From the NCBI GenBank assembly GCA_030407085.1, contig CM059582.1:15667501-15731500 (forward strand): a DNA stretch of 64,000 bases. Direction: 5' to 3'. Below, piece by piece: positions 25,519 to 37,029 of this stretch (its first letter is position 1; the number at the start of each line of letters is the position of its first letter). Under the pieces are notes generated by a model, which had not been told where the DNA came from, searched no databases, and saw only the letters and a list, made by a program, of their open reading frames with translations. The stretch is from Trichopria drosophilae. Taxonomy: Eukaryota > Arthropoda > Insecta > Hymenoptera > Diapriidae. The position numbers and the translations under genes are program-made.

Positions 25519-27493
25519 GGGGAAGGTTTCCCGGAGAGATGGAGAGTGGGAGCGGTGGTACCGATTTGGAAGAGAGGAGAGAGAAAAGAGCCTGGAAACT
25601 ATAGAGGGGTAATGATGACAAGTACGGGGTACAAAATATATGCGAACATCCTGAACAAAAGATTGATAAAAGAGCTGGATGAGAAGGGAGGGTGGTGCAG
25701 GGCGCAGGCTGGATTTAGGAAAGGAAGAGGGACCGTGGAAAATGTTAAGATCCTGAAGCATGTAGTGGGGAGGAGGTTGAAAGAAAAAAAGAAAGTGTGG
25801 GCATTTTTCATGGATCTAAAGGCAGCTTTTGATAGAGTGGATAGAGAGTTGTTGTGGGGTAAGATGAGGAAGAGAGGGATAAGCGAGAGGTTAATAGATA
25901 GAGTTAGGGAGGTATACGTAGAGACGAGCTGTGTTGTGAAGGTAGGAGATAAAATATCAAGGGAATTCTGGGTAGAGAAGGGGGTAAGGCAAGGCTGCCC
26001 GATTAGTCCGACCCTGTTTAACATATATTTGGCGGATATTAAAAAGGAGTTGAAGAAAGGAAGGGGAGGAATTAGGGTAGGAAATGATCGGATAAGGTCA
26101 ATAGAATATGCGGATGATATTGTGTTGCTGGCAGAGAAAGAGGAAGGATTAAAGAGACATGATAAGGGGAGTAAAAAGATATATGGAAGGAAAAAAGCTC
26201 GAATTGAGTGTGGAGAAATCAAAAGTGATGGTTTTTAAAAATAAGGTAGGGAGGTAGAAGGAAAGATTTTGGTGGTGGGGAAGAGAAAGAATAGAGGAAG
26301 TGAAGGAATACAAATATTTAGGGTATGTGGTAACTAGGCATGGAGGGGAAAAAGAACATGTGAGAGAAAGGGTGAGAAAAGCTAGGGTGGCAATGGGATG
26401 GGTATGGAGCTACGGAGAGAGGAAATTTAAAGGGGATGTAAGGTGAAGGTTAAAACTGTTTGACAGTATAGTGAAAGGGATTTTATTTTATGGAGTGGAG
26501 ATATGGGGATATAAAGAATGGAAGGAGGTGGAAGGGCTGCAAGAAAAATACCTCAAGTGGATTTTGGGGCTGGAACGAGTAACACCGGGGTATATAGTGA
26601 GAGAAGAGTTGAAAAGAAATAAATTGAGGGTGGAAATGGGATGGAGGGCGGGAAGGTTTGAGGAAAAACTGGAGAAAGGAGGAGGAGGGGAGTTCGGTTT
26701 GAAATGCATGTTGGAGAAAAGGAAGGATGAAAGAGAGAATAATAGAAATTAATGGACAAGAGAGAGTGTTGAGAGGGGGAATTATTTATGGAGAGGAGGT
26801 ATGAGTGAGGAAGCTTTGAATGAATGGGGAGAGAATAAATGGGAGCGTTTGAGGGAAAAAGATATAGAAGTGGATGAACAAGAGAGAGGGGAGACAGTGA
26901 GAGCGTCTAGGTCATGTGTGAGTTATGAAAGGGTGAGTTGGGTACCAACGTACAGTAGTCCTTCTCTTATTCTAATTTGTCCAGTCAGGCAAGATGGCGA
27001 CCTTCTTCTCTTATTCTAATTTTCTCCTCTCTCCCACTAAACGTTTGCTGTCTCGCTTTTCCTCTCTCTTTCTCTTTCGCAGAGCATGCGCAGTTATATC
27101 TCATATGTGCTTCTGAGCAAAGTAGGAGGTGCGGCGGGGAGAACGCGTGAGGGGAAATATTAGAATAGGAGAAGAGAAAAAATTAGAATAAGGGAAGGAC
27201 TACTGTATGTACTAATCTGTAAGAGAAATGAGGGGAAAAGATTGGTGAGAATAGCGAGGTGGAGATGCGGGAACGAGGAGAGGGGGAATAGGTACTGGAT
27301 GGAGGAAGATGAGAGAAAGTGTAGATTGTGCGAGAGGGAGAGAGAGAATGTCGAACATTTAAGAAACAACTGCGAGTATACGAGGGAGAAAGGAGAAAGA
27401 GGTATGGATGTATTAAATGAGGATGGTGGGGGAATTGGATGGATGGAGATGTTAGAACTAGTAAGAGGAGAGAGAGAGAGAGAGTGTGTGTAA
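25519..27493 (+). pseudogene. Broken reverse transcriptase ORF of the LINE
   Basis: The longest intact stretch runs to 26238 and covers the fingers, palm and YADD box of the reverse transcriptase. After about 26150 the homologous frame continues as GKKLELSVEKSKVMVFKNK in another frame. It then runs as EVKEYKYLGYVVTRHG and GILFYGVEIWGYKEW to about 26750. After the MITE it resumes at about 27235 (KRLVRIARWRCGNEERGNRY) and ends at 27493. At least one frameshift and several stops mean no functional enzyme is made. The coding strand is strikingly rich in G and A. Confidence 0.85.
26953..27205 (+). mobile_element. TA-MITE family A, full copy nested in the LINE
   Basis: The ends are CAGTAGTCCTTCTC (left) and its inverse GGGAAGGACTACTG (right), with TA at 26951-26952 and 27206-27207. 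The family word TTATTCTAA follows the left terminus, recurs 35 bp later after a CAAGATGGCGACC motif, and recurs near the right end with a 14-bp spacing. There is no ORF. This is the reference copy for reconstructing the interrupted copy at 43230-44831, which is in the opposite orientation. Confidence 0.85.
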
Positions 27494-27688
27494 ATGATTA
27501 AGTAATTGACATGTTTGTTTTTATTCATGTGTTATGTAACCGCGATAAATGCAATGTGGAATAAAGTTTGGTATAAAGGAAGTCCTATGTAAGCACATTA
27601 TTGTGAAGACATAATAAATATCATCATCTACTAGTATTTACAAACATAACTTTTATATCTTAAATTGTACACTTCGTATTACAAAGGT

Positions 27689-27694
27689 TTTATT
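27689..27694 (-). terminator. METTL13 polyadenylation signal
   Basis: AATAAA on the minus strand lies about 50 nt after the METTL13 stop codon, close to the LINE 3' border at 27628. The METTL13 3' UTR is therefore very short. Confidence 0.55.
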
Positions 27695-27741
27695 TTTTAC
27701 AAAATTACATAGTAAAACTCTCAGTTTACTCATATTTAAAA

Positions 27742-30700
27742 TTAACTTTCGATACTCAACGCATCGAAAAGTGTAGCGATATCCAACAGCTCGTCTGTAC
27801 TCAATTTTCTTGCTTTCGCCCTTTGGTTGAGTTCCGCAACTGATTTCGTTACAGTATTCTTCCAATCTTCGAACAATATGGCATTTCTCGAACAAAAAAC
27901 AATTTCATTGACGTCTTCCGGAATCTTGCATAATGCAACGAACCTAAATGTTTCTTTTAAATTGTCAATCGTTTGTTGTCGTAAGTTTTTGCTTCGAGCA
28001 ACAAGATTTAGAAGGAAGAGACCGTCTTTAGTTAAACATTTTTCCACCATTTGTAGAACATTTTGTTCGACGAAATGTTTTGGAGGGCAACTCATACCGA
28101 GAGATACGTCTTTACTATCCACGTCGAAAAGAATTGCGTCAAATAATTTTCCTTCCATTGCACATTTTTCGAGGTATGCGATGCCATCGGATATTTCGAC
28201 TTTTAAGTGTTCGCCTTGTTCGAGATCAAAGTAATCGGTTGCTACCTTCAATATCATTTTATCGATTTCAACAACCGTTATGTGCAACTGAAAATAAAAA
28301 TGCAATTTTTAATATTTTACATATGACAAAAATTTAATTAAACTTCGTACTTGAGGAATATAATGTCGCAGAAAAGTGCAAAGTCCTCCACCACCAAGTC
28401 CGATAATAAGAATATTTCCCGAATCTTTCGATTGTAAAGCTGCATTTATTCCTACTGTCATATATAAATGATGATTGCAGGCAACGAAGCAAGGATCCAC
28501 AATCTTTTTCGTTTTACCTCTCCTCGACTTTACTAAAACAAAAAAAGTTTTATCAAATTTGAACTACCATCGCTTTCCGTTAACGTACCTTCTTTTAATT
28601 TTGCTTCGCTTTGTACTACAAACTGATTACTCAGAAAAACTAGTCTCCTGTAAATCCCATTATCAGTCGCAACTTCTTCGACTACGAAAGCTCCGCTTAA
28701 GTCACTGTGTCCTTCGTAACAAATTTCTCTCGTTCCAACGTCGGATCCAAGAGACAAGAAAGGAATTTCATTGGAAAGATTGGCGGGTGCCAAATTTTTT
28801 ATACTTCCGCTAAGTTCACTTTTGACGGCTTCGAGATCGTCGAATGTGTGACCTCTTCTTAATATTACTATAGCGAGTCTATCATGTTGAGTTAACTTTA
28901 AAAGCTGTTGTCTACCTTCTTTGGTACTAAACAACCAGTCCATTTCTCTGAAAGATTCAGAAAAATTAAAACAATGTTGCATCGAACTTTATTACGCTGA
29001 CGTACCTGCCTTGTGGGACGATGAAGGCAGCGTAAGTTTTAATTCCTTTGGGTTTCAGTTGGTCCAAAATGTATATTGTGAAACGTGGATGAATTTCGCC
29101 AGGCCGATGTAAGTCTAACGAAACTTCCCCTTCGTCTGCAATACTCCGTTTATACAAACTGTTACACATCGAAGCGGATTCTTGAACTGTTATTATTGAA
29201 TTAAGAATAACGTCAGGACTATTTACACGCTCGGCAGGTCCGTCAGTTAGCATGATTTCTAGTACCTGTTGCAAGTACCAATATAGTGAGAAGTTTTTTT
29301 TTATATTGTATTGTTTCAAGTACTTACTGGTTGCAGTAACTTTGTAAATTTCGATGCAACCGTGATGAAGACGGGTATTAAACTGCCTTCTTGTTCTTTA
29401 GCTTTAACTTCTGCTTCGTGACATCGAATAACCCGAAACATAAATTCGGAAGTAAAGTCCGAAAGAAGCCGTCGTAAAATATGTTCTTGAAGCAGAGATA
29501 TACAGATATATCGTCCACCGTTTCGGAGAACTCTTTTAATTTCCTGTATAATATTTCGGTTTAGAATAATTTGATTTAATTTTGCTCAATTTCAAGAAAA
29601 ACTTACACGAAAATATTTGTCTATAACGGACTTAGTATTGTCAGAGTTGTCGGGCATAAGCGCATCTAAGGTGCCTTTGTCCAAAACGACGCTAAATCTT
29701 TCGTCGGGATAAGACATGTTTGTTGCGTCCATATATTCAAAAACCAAATTAGGACGTTTAATTTTGTTCGCCTCGTGCATTTGTTTTATAACCACTTGGG
29801 ATATATCTATATTTGTTATGTTTCTGAAAACGTTAAGAAATATTTTTATGCGACTATAGCTTTTTCTTGAATAAATAAGTTTATTTCCTCAATAAACCGA
29901 TATTATAATTTGTTAAAATGAAAGGCGATGTCAAAACTATACTGAAACGACAAAACGTTGGACTGAAATGTTGGATAGAAACAAAATCGACATATTTAAA
30001 TTGGCAATTTATTGCAAAGCAATTCTTTTTTATCGTACTGCTTTTGTATTCGATAGAAAATAATAATTTCTTTTTTATATAGACGACTCCAAAATTTTGA
30101 TCGCCTGAGTATTTTCTTGAAGGAGACCACGAAAGATTAACCATTGTGTCGCATGGACAAACACCAAACAATTAGTGAAAAAAGAAGTACAAAAAGCTAA
30201 ATACTCTTAATAACGAATTGAAATTTCTAGTAACGTATTAAGCAATATAGTGTTCAATCAGGACTCCCAGTGCCTCGTCCCCTTAAAAAAAGGAAAAAAG
30301 GGAATTTGAACTTAAAAAAAAGGAACTAAGAAAGGGACTTAAGGTAGAAAAATGGACTAAAAAAGGACTAAAAATAGTTTTGATTTCAACTTTTTAATTG
30401 TAAGCTTGATACAATTATTACATTACAATTTTTAAAATTTTGTTCGTTTGTTATCACAAGGGGAGAGTCCGGGCACAAAATCAGCTATATCAAACAAACG
30501 TTCAAAAATTCCCCAGAAATTATTTCTTTAGTGATTTTTGAGGAGGAATTCAATGGTAATAAAATAAAAATCAGAGACAAATTTTTTTACCAAAAAAGAA
30601 CAATTTTTTTTTTCGAATAAAATGGCATTTTTTAAAATCCATACGTAATTATTTAAAAAATATGTTTTTCTGTTCTCCAATTTTTTTTTTTTTTAATTTT

Positions 30701-33700
30701 TAAAATAGATTAACAAATTTGAATAGCCCGTATTCGGAAAAAAAACAAATTTTTTCACGTTAAAACGTTTAATTTTGCTATTGTTGAACTCTCAATTTTT
30801 TTTTAATTTTTCCACCTATTTTTTTTTTCGTCGTTTTTAATTTAAACATTCAAAGCAAATTTGGTGAATAAAAAAACATATTTTGTAACTGATTATGGAT
30901 GGATTTTAACAAATTTTATTTTTTCAACGAAAAAAAAAATCTTTTTTATCAAACATTTTTATAAAATTGTTATTATATTACCATTAAATTCGTCGTACAA
31001 AAAAAACAACATTTTTTTCGTATTTTTCGAAAGATTGTTTGTTATAGTTCCTTAAAGTTTCAATAACTTAGTTTTTCTATTTCCCTAAGATGCTTTGCAA
31101 CTTTTTCATAAGGGGTCTATGTATACAAGGAACCTATATTTATAAAATCATAAATATGGAAAATTGTTTTGTTTATTTACAATTTTTTATTATAATATAA
31201 TAAAAGTAATCGTTTCTCAAAACATTTTGACAAAGTTTTTAAATTAAATAGAGAACAAAAATAATGATATAACTTTTGTTGCATACTACATACTGTATAT
31301 GTATATTATAAAATAATTTATAGATGAAAAACAATATGGATATAATTTTGAATGGCTTCATACTATTTTTTAGTTTCTCAGAAGTTAAAACATAAGTAAT
31401 ATTGTCATATTTCTTCGGATTTGAAAAACGAATTACTTTTCTTAATCCAACATTTATTCATACACAGAAAACAAGACGTAAAAAGCTGCAAAAGGACAAT
31501 TTAAATGGTTAAAAAAAAGGATGTAAAAGGGACTTTTGACAAAAAAAGGAAATAAAAGGGACTAAAGTCGAAAAAAGAGACTGACTGGGAGCCCTGTGTT
31601 CAATGTACAGAAAGAAATTTCTAACGATTATAGTACGGAACTCTCATCAATACAGTGAAATTCGGTGGATCGTGAGGAAATACAGTATGCGTCAACGGTA
31701 GAATACATTGTCAATTGCTGCGGCTGTGGCAAAAGAGTATGAAAACAAGCAAATATTGAAAGTGAGAGCCTCCCAGTAAACGAAAAAAGATTAAAAGTGA
31801 TTCAAAATTGTTAATCCCTTTTTTGTTGGTATTGAAATTAAAACAATTCTATCTTTTTTAATCCCAAATTAATAAATTAAAAAAAAAAGCATTCGCTTCG
31901 ACCGAGAATCGAACCATGGTCCTTTGCGCAGCAAGTTCGAAGCGTAACCACTCGGCCACACTCACTATTGTGAAATAATGAAAAAATAACGAATAGTTGA
32001 AACAGAAAGTAGAGAATTTTTCTACGTGTTTATATAATAATGTAATCGGGCAGTCTAAAATACATTAAATACCACAATTCACAGCGAAATTTCACTGAAT
32101 TATTTACTTTAAAAACAATAGAAACAAAGAGTTGGTCTTTTTCTGCGTGTATATAAAATAACATAAATACATAAAACATTTTTTTAATCTTTTTTTCGCG
32201 CTTGAAAATATGTTGTTTCAAATTTTTCCCTGTAAACAGTTATGTAATATTTACGTAATGGTTACATTGTTACATAAATATTACATAGTTGTTACATACA
32301 GTAGGACCTCTCTTATTCTAATCATTCCCCCACAAGTCTTCTCCCACTATCACGCGAAAAGTCAACGAAAAATATTGTCCACGAATCACAAGCTCGCAAG
32401 CAAAGTAAGTGGGGGTAAGGGGAAAATTAGAATAAGAGAGGTCGGCATCATCTTGAAAAACTTTACTAATCAGAATAAAAGAGGTCCTACTGTAACTGTT
32501 ACTTTTGTGTTTGCAGGGTTGTTATATGAAACAAAAGTTAATTTACATATAATTTTATAAACTCGTGCATCTATTCAATGATCATTATTTATGTTTTTAA
32601 TAATTTTATCATAATAGTAAATTCAGTATTCACTGAACACAATTCCAAATTTGGTATCTCTTGGGGTAAGTTTTAATGTTTAGAATCGTTGGTATTCAAG
32701 AGGATCCATACTATATCTTTTGCAATTCTGGACTGGAATTCAAAATTAATTTAGGGCCATGGTTACTCAAGGGAATTCATAAAAATGAGTTTGAATTCCA
32801 AATATGAAATACAGTCGAATTAATTTTTAGGTGGTAATTGATAGATTTTGAAGGGATTCAGTAATACATTCTTTTATGCCATATTTGGTATTGAATGGTA
32901 TTTTTTAATGGGAGGAATTTGAGGGGATTCAATGAGATACTTTTTAATTCCAAATCCTGTATTCGCTGGAATTCATTTTGATGGCTGTTTGTAGAACTGC
33001 ATTTGAGAGGATTCAATAAGTCAAAATTCTTTTCATAATTGGGGTTTTATTGGGATTAAAAATCATTCCAATACCTTTTTTGAATAAAATGAGATAAAAA
33101 CAATCAAATTTTAATCTCCATTAATCCCCTTCTAATACCTTTCAATCTTTTTTCGTTTACTGGGAATTGGTAATCGATAGTATTCGATGGTATTCAAAGA
33201 ATATAATCTTAAATCCCATATCTTGTATTAAATAGGATTCTTTCAAATATTGGTAATAAATGGTATTCAAGGGGATCCAAGAAAGGAATTTTTAATGGTA
33301 TATAAACGATACTAACAGATGTGGAATTCACAGGGATTGAAGCATACGTTTTTCAATCCCAGTTATGGCATTCAAGGGGATTGATTTTCACAACGATTAT
33401 TCGAGGAGGATTCACAGGGATTCAATCATTTCAATTTATATACCTACTTTGGAATTTACTAGAATTCAAAACCACTCTAATCCCTTTTTTGAACAAAATT
33501 AATTAAAAGTAGTCTCATTTTAATCCCAATTGATCCCTTTTTAATACTTTTCAATCTTTTTTCGTTGACTGGGCTGTTTTTTTGGGTAAAGGTGACCCAC
33601 GGTATAAACATTAGAAATTTCTCTCCATGTATACTATCAGATGTATTCCATACTGACATTAAAAAATAGTTTTAGGCCGAAATATAATAACTGTTTATCC

Positions 33701-34015
33701 CCTTGCTAATATAGTAAAATACTAAATATTTTGCAAAACAAACTTGTAATTTGCATCGTAAAGATCCATTCCAAGAGAAGAGTTTCCGCAGCCCACAATG
33801 AGAACATCATCTTTCGGTTTGATGTACTTCAAAAGGTAAGCGCACAACTCCGGATACTCTCCATACCTAATACAATTAGTTTTTGAGAATTCCGTAAAAT
33901 TTTATTCAAATTTTGGTTCTTACCATTCGAATGCTTTATTGCCTCTCTTTTTGAAAAATGTGTTCCAGTAATCTACTTGACCAAATTCTTCGTGAGATTT
34001 TGGAAGTAAATTCAT
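27742..34015 (-). CDS. METTL13: METTL13 (eEF1A lysine and N-terminal methyltransferase)
   Basis: Eight exons on the minus strand join in frame with GT-AG borders: 34015-33924, 33866-33744, 29823-29607, 29543-29328, 29265-29006, 28947-28589, 28532-28351 and 28287-27742. They give 664 residues; human METTL13 is slightly longer. The protein opens [20 protein letters not shown], as in the family. The N-terminal Rossmann methyltransferase has the SAM motif [12 protein letters not shown] at about 52 and [11 protein letters not shown] at about 117. The C-terminal, spermidine-synthase-like methyltransferase has [10 protein letters not shown] at about 463 and ILFDVDSKD at about 535. In METTL13 the N-terminal domain methylates eEF1A Lys55 and the C-terminal domain its N-terminus. 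Both SAM motifs look intact here. The 3.9 kb second intron is filled with transposon relics. The gene is convergent with SUCO. Confidence 0.95.
30259..31596. mobile_element. hAT-type non-autonomous element with 8-bp target duplication
   Basis: The 8-bp duplication TGTTCAAT is at 30251-30258 and 31597-31604. The element ends are CAGGACTCCCAGT (left) and ACTGGGAGCCCTG (right), inverted repeats with one mismatch. An 8-bp duplication with CAGG ends is the hAT signature. The 1338-bp interior has no transposase. Both ends carry many copies of an AAAAGGGACTTAAG-like word on the same strand (at about 30283-30380 and 31490-31575). It sits in the second METTL13 intron. Confidence 0.85.
31889..31966 (-). 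repeat. tRNA-like sequence (tRNA-Ser-like head)
   Basis: On the minus strand TGGCCGAGTGG is a good pol III A box. GGTTCGATTCT about 40 bp later is a near-perfect B box, and an A- or T-rich tract follows. The D-arm wording is typical of tRNA-Ser. The acceptor stem does not pair, so this is a tRNA-derived SINE head or tRNA pseudogene, not a working tRNA. Confidence 0.5.
32299..32492. mobile_element. TA-MITE family F
   Basis: The ends CAGTAGGACCTCTC and GAGGTCCTACTG are inverted, with TA at 32297-32298 and 32493-32494. The word TTATTCTAA or TTATTCTGA follows each terminus. The right half has a 34-bp spacer containing CAAGATGATGCC. A longer copy of the same family is at 62537-62786. Confidence 0.85.
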
Positions 34016-34173
34016 TATACTAAAGTAATTCGAGTTCGATATAAAAATATATGCGAGATATAATAAAAATTTTAACAGTTATAAAGTAAACTGCAAAAAC
34101 GTCAAACCCGCAGCAGTGTTTATTAAATTAAAAAAATTCTAACCTTAAACTTTAAAAACACGGATCAAAGATA

Positions 34174-34223
34174 TGCGCAGGCGCACATGGTAACCTTAAA
34201 GGTGCATTTACATTGACCAATCA
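34174..34223 (-). promoter_or_regulatory. Likely METTL13 promoter elements (NRF1-like site and CCAAT box)
   Basis: TGCGCAGGCGCA at 34174-34185 differs by one base from the palindromic NRF1/Ewg site. CCAATCA follows at 34217-34223. Both lie 160-210 bp upstream of the METTL13 start codon with no TATA box, typical of a housekeeping promoter. Confidence 0.4.
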
Positions 34224-34629
34224 GAAATGAGCCAGTTTAAAAATGCCGCAATTTTTTTCAAAAATTTACACGCCCAAGCTATTTATTCTTTAAATTAAAA
34301 TATTATTCTTAATAAATAATATCTATGTTATATTTCCAATACATTTCCTGCATTTTAATAATAAAATTAAACATACATTTTGAATGCCTACAAATCAAAA
34401 ATAAATGCACGCTTTTGAACGTCCAAAATTGATGATAATAAAATCAAAACTTGAATACATTTGAATTCCATTCTGCTTGAATTTCAAAATACGAAATACT
34501 GAATAAAACTGAATATATTGTATATATTGTATCCAAAAATAATAAAAATAGCAAAATGAGTACATGATATTACGGACAGAAAAAGGATTTACGGATTTAC
34601 AGATAAGAGTTCAAAAGTTTCATAACCCA

Positions 34630-34650
34630 TTAACCCATTAAGGACCAAAT
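34630..34650 (+). mobile_element. Solitary piggyBac-like terminus
   Basis: TTAACCCATTAAGGACC matches the TTAA-CCC start of the complete element at 47930. The other end was not identified; it may lie near 35800 but is decayed. The DNA to its right (34919-35760) carries foldback arms shared with the 47934-48591 element. Confidence 0.45.
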
Positions 34651-34918
34651 GGACAATTTTTCGTGGTCGACTTCAAGGGCGGTATTTTATATGAAAGCGG
34701 ATTTTTAAATATCGGAAGCAATTACATCTTACGTAAAATTGATCGATCTTTCCGAATCTGCCGTTAAAAAATCAATCGAGCTCATTCCAAAAAAGATATG
34801 CTTGGTTTTCCACAAAAGAATCAGATTTTTTTCACTGACAAATATTATTTAATCGGCATTCTCGTATCGGAAACGGAGATCATTAATAGGTGAAAATATC
34901 GAGTTCCCGAACCTTTCA

Positions 34919-35710
34919 AAATGACGGCTAAAAGACGAAAATATAAGCGGAAAGCTCCGGAATTTTTTATTTGACCACTTTTCTTCATTTTTGAAATCGT
35001 AAAATTTTGAGAATTAAAAAGAGTCATGAGTATTTTTTGAACAATTTTAAGAACTTTTAATTCCGCAATATTTTTTCCGATAGTCTATAATTTTGAAATA
35101 AAAAATTCTTGTTTCCCTATGTTTTGAAAAGTTCAGACATTTTTTATTTAGAAACGATAGACTTTCGCAAAATATGTTGCGGAACAAAAAGTTCTTAGAA
35201 TTGATCAAGGAATAGCTCCTCGACATTTTTTTAGAATTTTTGTATGATTTTTTTTATCTTTTCAAAATTTTGCGATTTTGAAAATGAAGGAAAGTATTGC
35301 AATCGATGAACGGACTCCATAAACTCTCCGTTTGAGATTAAACACGTATTTATTTTAATTTGTCCCAGAAAAGTGGCAAACCATCTACTCCGGCGGCTAA
35401 TGAAAATCTGTCAAATTTGACTTCCCCTAATCCACTTGTCTTTTGTCGGAAAAGAATACACAAACTCCATGCATGCATATATGCAAACATTTACGCATCA
35501 CATCCATCCCTCTCGTCTTTGTCAGGAATAAATTAATTTCAAAAATTGGTGTGCAACATGTTCAAAACATTCTGAACAAATTTGAGCATATTCTTTGATT
35601 AATTCTAAGAACTTCATGTTCAATAACATTTTTTCTGAAAGTCCATCGTTTTCGAATAAAAAATTCCGGAACTTTTCGCTGATATTTTCGTGTTTTCGCC
35701 GTCATTTTAG
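34919..35710. repeat. Nested long inverted repeats
   Basis: Outer arms: ATGACGGCTAAAAGACG and CCGGAATTTTTTATTTG at 34919-34975 are inverted as AATAAAAAATTCCGGAAC and CGCCGTCATTTTAG at 35653-35712. Inner arms: AAGAACTTTTAATTCCGCAA (about 35051) and the 50 bp after it are inverted at about 35150-35212 as TTGCGGAACAAAAAGTTCTT. The inner foldback has about 70-bp imperfect arms around a 40-bp loop. Confidence 0.65.
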
Positions 35711-35868
35711 AAGTTTACAACTAAATTTGCGTAACTTGTCAAAGAAAAATTATAATCTGAAATTAAGTTTAGAGAGAGTAGTAGTAGACCCTACATAGGG
35801 GGTTCAACTGTAAATGAATATGGATAGAAAGTTTGTATCCGTTTGAAATAGCTCTTTTGCATTCCCCG

Positions 35869-35996
35869 CAGTAAACGAAAAGGAATTGAAAGGGATTCAC
35901 CAATTCCAACATTGTCAAAAAATGCATTTAAAGGAATTCAAAGGAATTCAATTTAGTTTCCTCTGTGTCCCTTTGAATCCCTTTTTGTTTACTGGG
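35869..35996. mobile_element. Short CCCAGTAAACG-type MITE
   Basis: CAGTAAACGAAAAGGAATTG at the left is inverted at the right (..CCCTTTTTGTTTACTG, ending at about 35994). The 128-bp interior is built of GGAATTCAAAGG words. It gives the cleanest view of the terminus shared by the copies at 31772, 47459 and 63970. Confidence 0.65.
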
Positions 35997-37029
35997 TCTT
36001 TTCAATCGGCATTGTTATCCGCCATTAGATTTATTGTCAATTATTGAAATGGATGCATTTCTGATTCGTGGAAATCGAAGAAAAAAAAGTTTAAGTTGCT
36101 CGTGGATAGAGGCGTAGGTATTGAGTCGTGGATGCAAACGAATAAAAAAGTATTGAAAAGGATTCAAAAATATGAACGGATAATTTAAGTAGTATTACAA
36201 CGGATAATGTTTGAATCCGTTCACTTATGTAGTAGGGTATGATCCAACTAACGTAAACGTCGATCCCTACAAATTTTGTGTCTTCTGTTTCTACCCGGAT
36301 AACAATATGTCCTCATGTGAGGGCTCTTATGGCGATTTAACATGTGTCGTGGATCAATCCATCACGTCAGTATTTTGAGATATTTGAGGTTATGTACTCC
36401 AGAAAAATGGCCTTTACTTTGTGACATAAATGGCAAGTCATAATAGTTCTGTTAAATAGGTGCATACATTTAAACTCTATACACGTGTGTATTGTACATG
36501 TGTATTATCACAGATTAATCTGTGGTATTATATGCCTAATATAAGGTGGTGCCTTCTCAGTAAATCTTAGAACCCATGCGACATACTGCGAGAGCTTTTC
36601 AATCCAATTTTGTACTCGGCTAGACAAACAGCTCCGAAACGAACATTCACTGTAGCTTATACTCGTAGTTAGTTATTCTTATACTTTTCTAAACAAACGT
36701 ATAAAGTGTTCTCCTACGTCAAGCAAACCATCGATCACCTCAACACGTTCATTTTGAAGGGTAAGATTAGTCCTAAATAATGCTAATAGTAAAAAAGACA
36801 AATGAAGAGGTCAGCAACAAATGGTCCTCATTTTTTACTTGACAAAGAAAAAAATACATTTTTTTACTTTCCGTCGCAATAATCAACAGTCGAAGACACT
36901 TTTATGACCGTATATGTAAAATTCACAAGCTAAATTCTTATTAATTTTTTCGTTTTAGCAACAAATGGTCAATTATTGAACTAAGCCCTATCGGAGTAAC
37001 AAACTGTCAAATATAAGAAAGTGACTATT

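Larger units (their letters stand above)
25473..27628 (+). mobile_element. 5'-truncated non-LTR retrotransposon (LINE) with 16-bp target duplication
   Basis: TACTAGTATTTACAAA occurs at 25457-25472 and again at 27629-27644, a perfect target-site duplication. Between them lies a purine-rich LINE that starts inside the reverse transcriptase domain: VVPIWKRGERKEPGNYRG, QAGFRKGRGT, AFFMDLKAAFDRVDRELLW, KGVRQGCPISPTLFNIYLAD and the YADD catalytic box at about 26107-26118. A frameshift near 26150 and stops at about 26260, 26445 and 26750 break the frame. The 3' end of the ORF encodes a CxxC..H..C zinc knuckle (CRLCERERENVEHLRNNC at about 27325). The 3' UTR ends in AATAAATATCATCATC rather than poly-A. 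This is a dead copy of the R1/I/jockey-like type; the clade is not certain. A family A MITE interrupts it at 26953-27205. Confidence 0.9.
31772..33573. mobile_element. CCCAGTAAACGAAAA repeat block (METTL13 intron)
   Basis: The left end CCCAGTAAACGAAAAAAGAT at 31772 is matched by two inverted ends, CAATCTTTTTTCGTTTACTG ending at 33164 and a second ending ..CGTTGACTGGG at 33573. So there are either two elements or one duplicated element. The interior from about 32690 to 33480 repeats the word GGAATTCAAGGGGATTCA with variations about twenty times. A family F MITE (32299-32492) and a tRNA-like piece (31889-31966) lie inside. No ORF and no clear target duplication were found. Confidence 0.6.

Noticed and set aside
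27160..27528. 122-codon minus-strand ORF opposite the LINE
   Set aside because: Ser/Leu/Pro-rich shadow of the purine-rich LINE coding strand; the plus-strand zinc knuckle explains the sequence. The minus-strand ORFs at 25459-26222 are rejected for the same reason.
31889..31966. Functional tRNA gene
   Set aside because: A and B boxes are present but the acceptor stem does not pair and the anticodon arm cannot form a normal 7-base loop.
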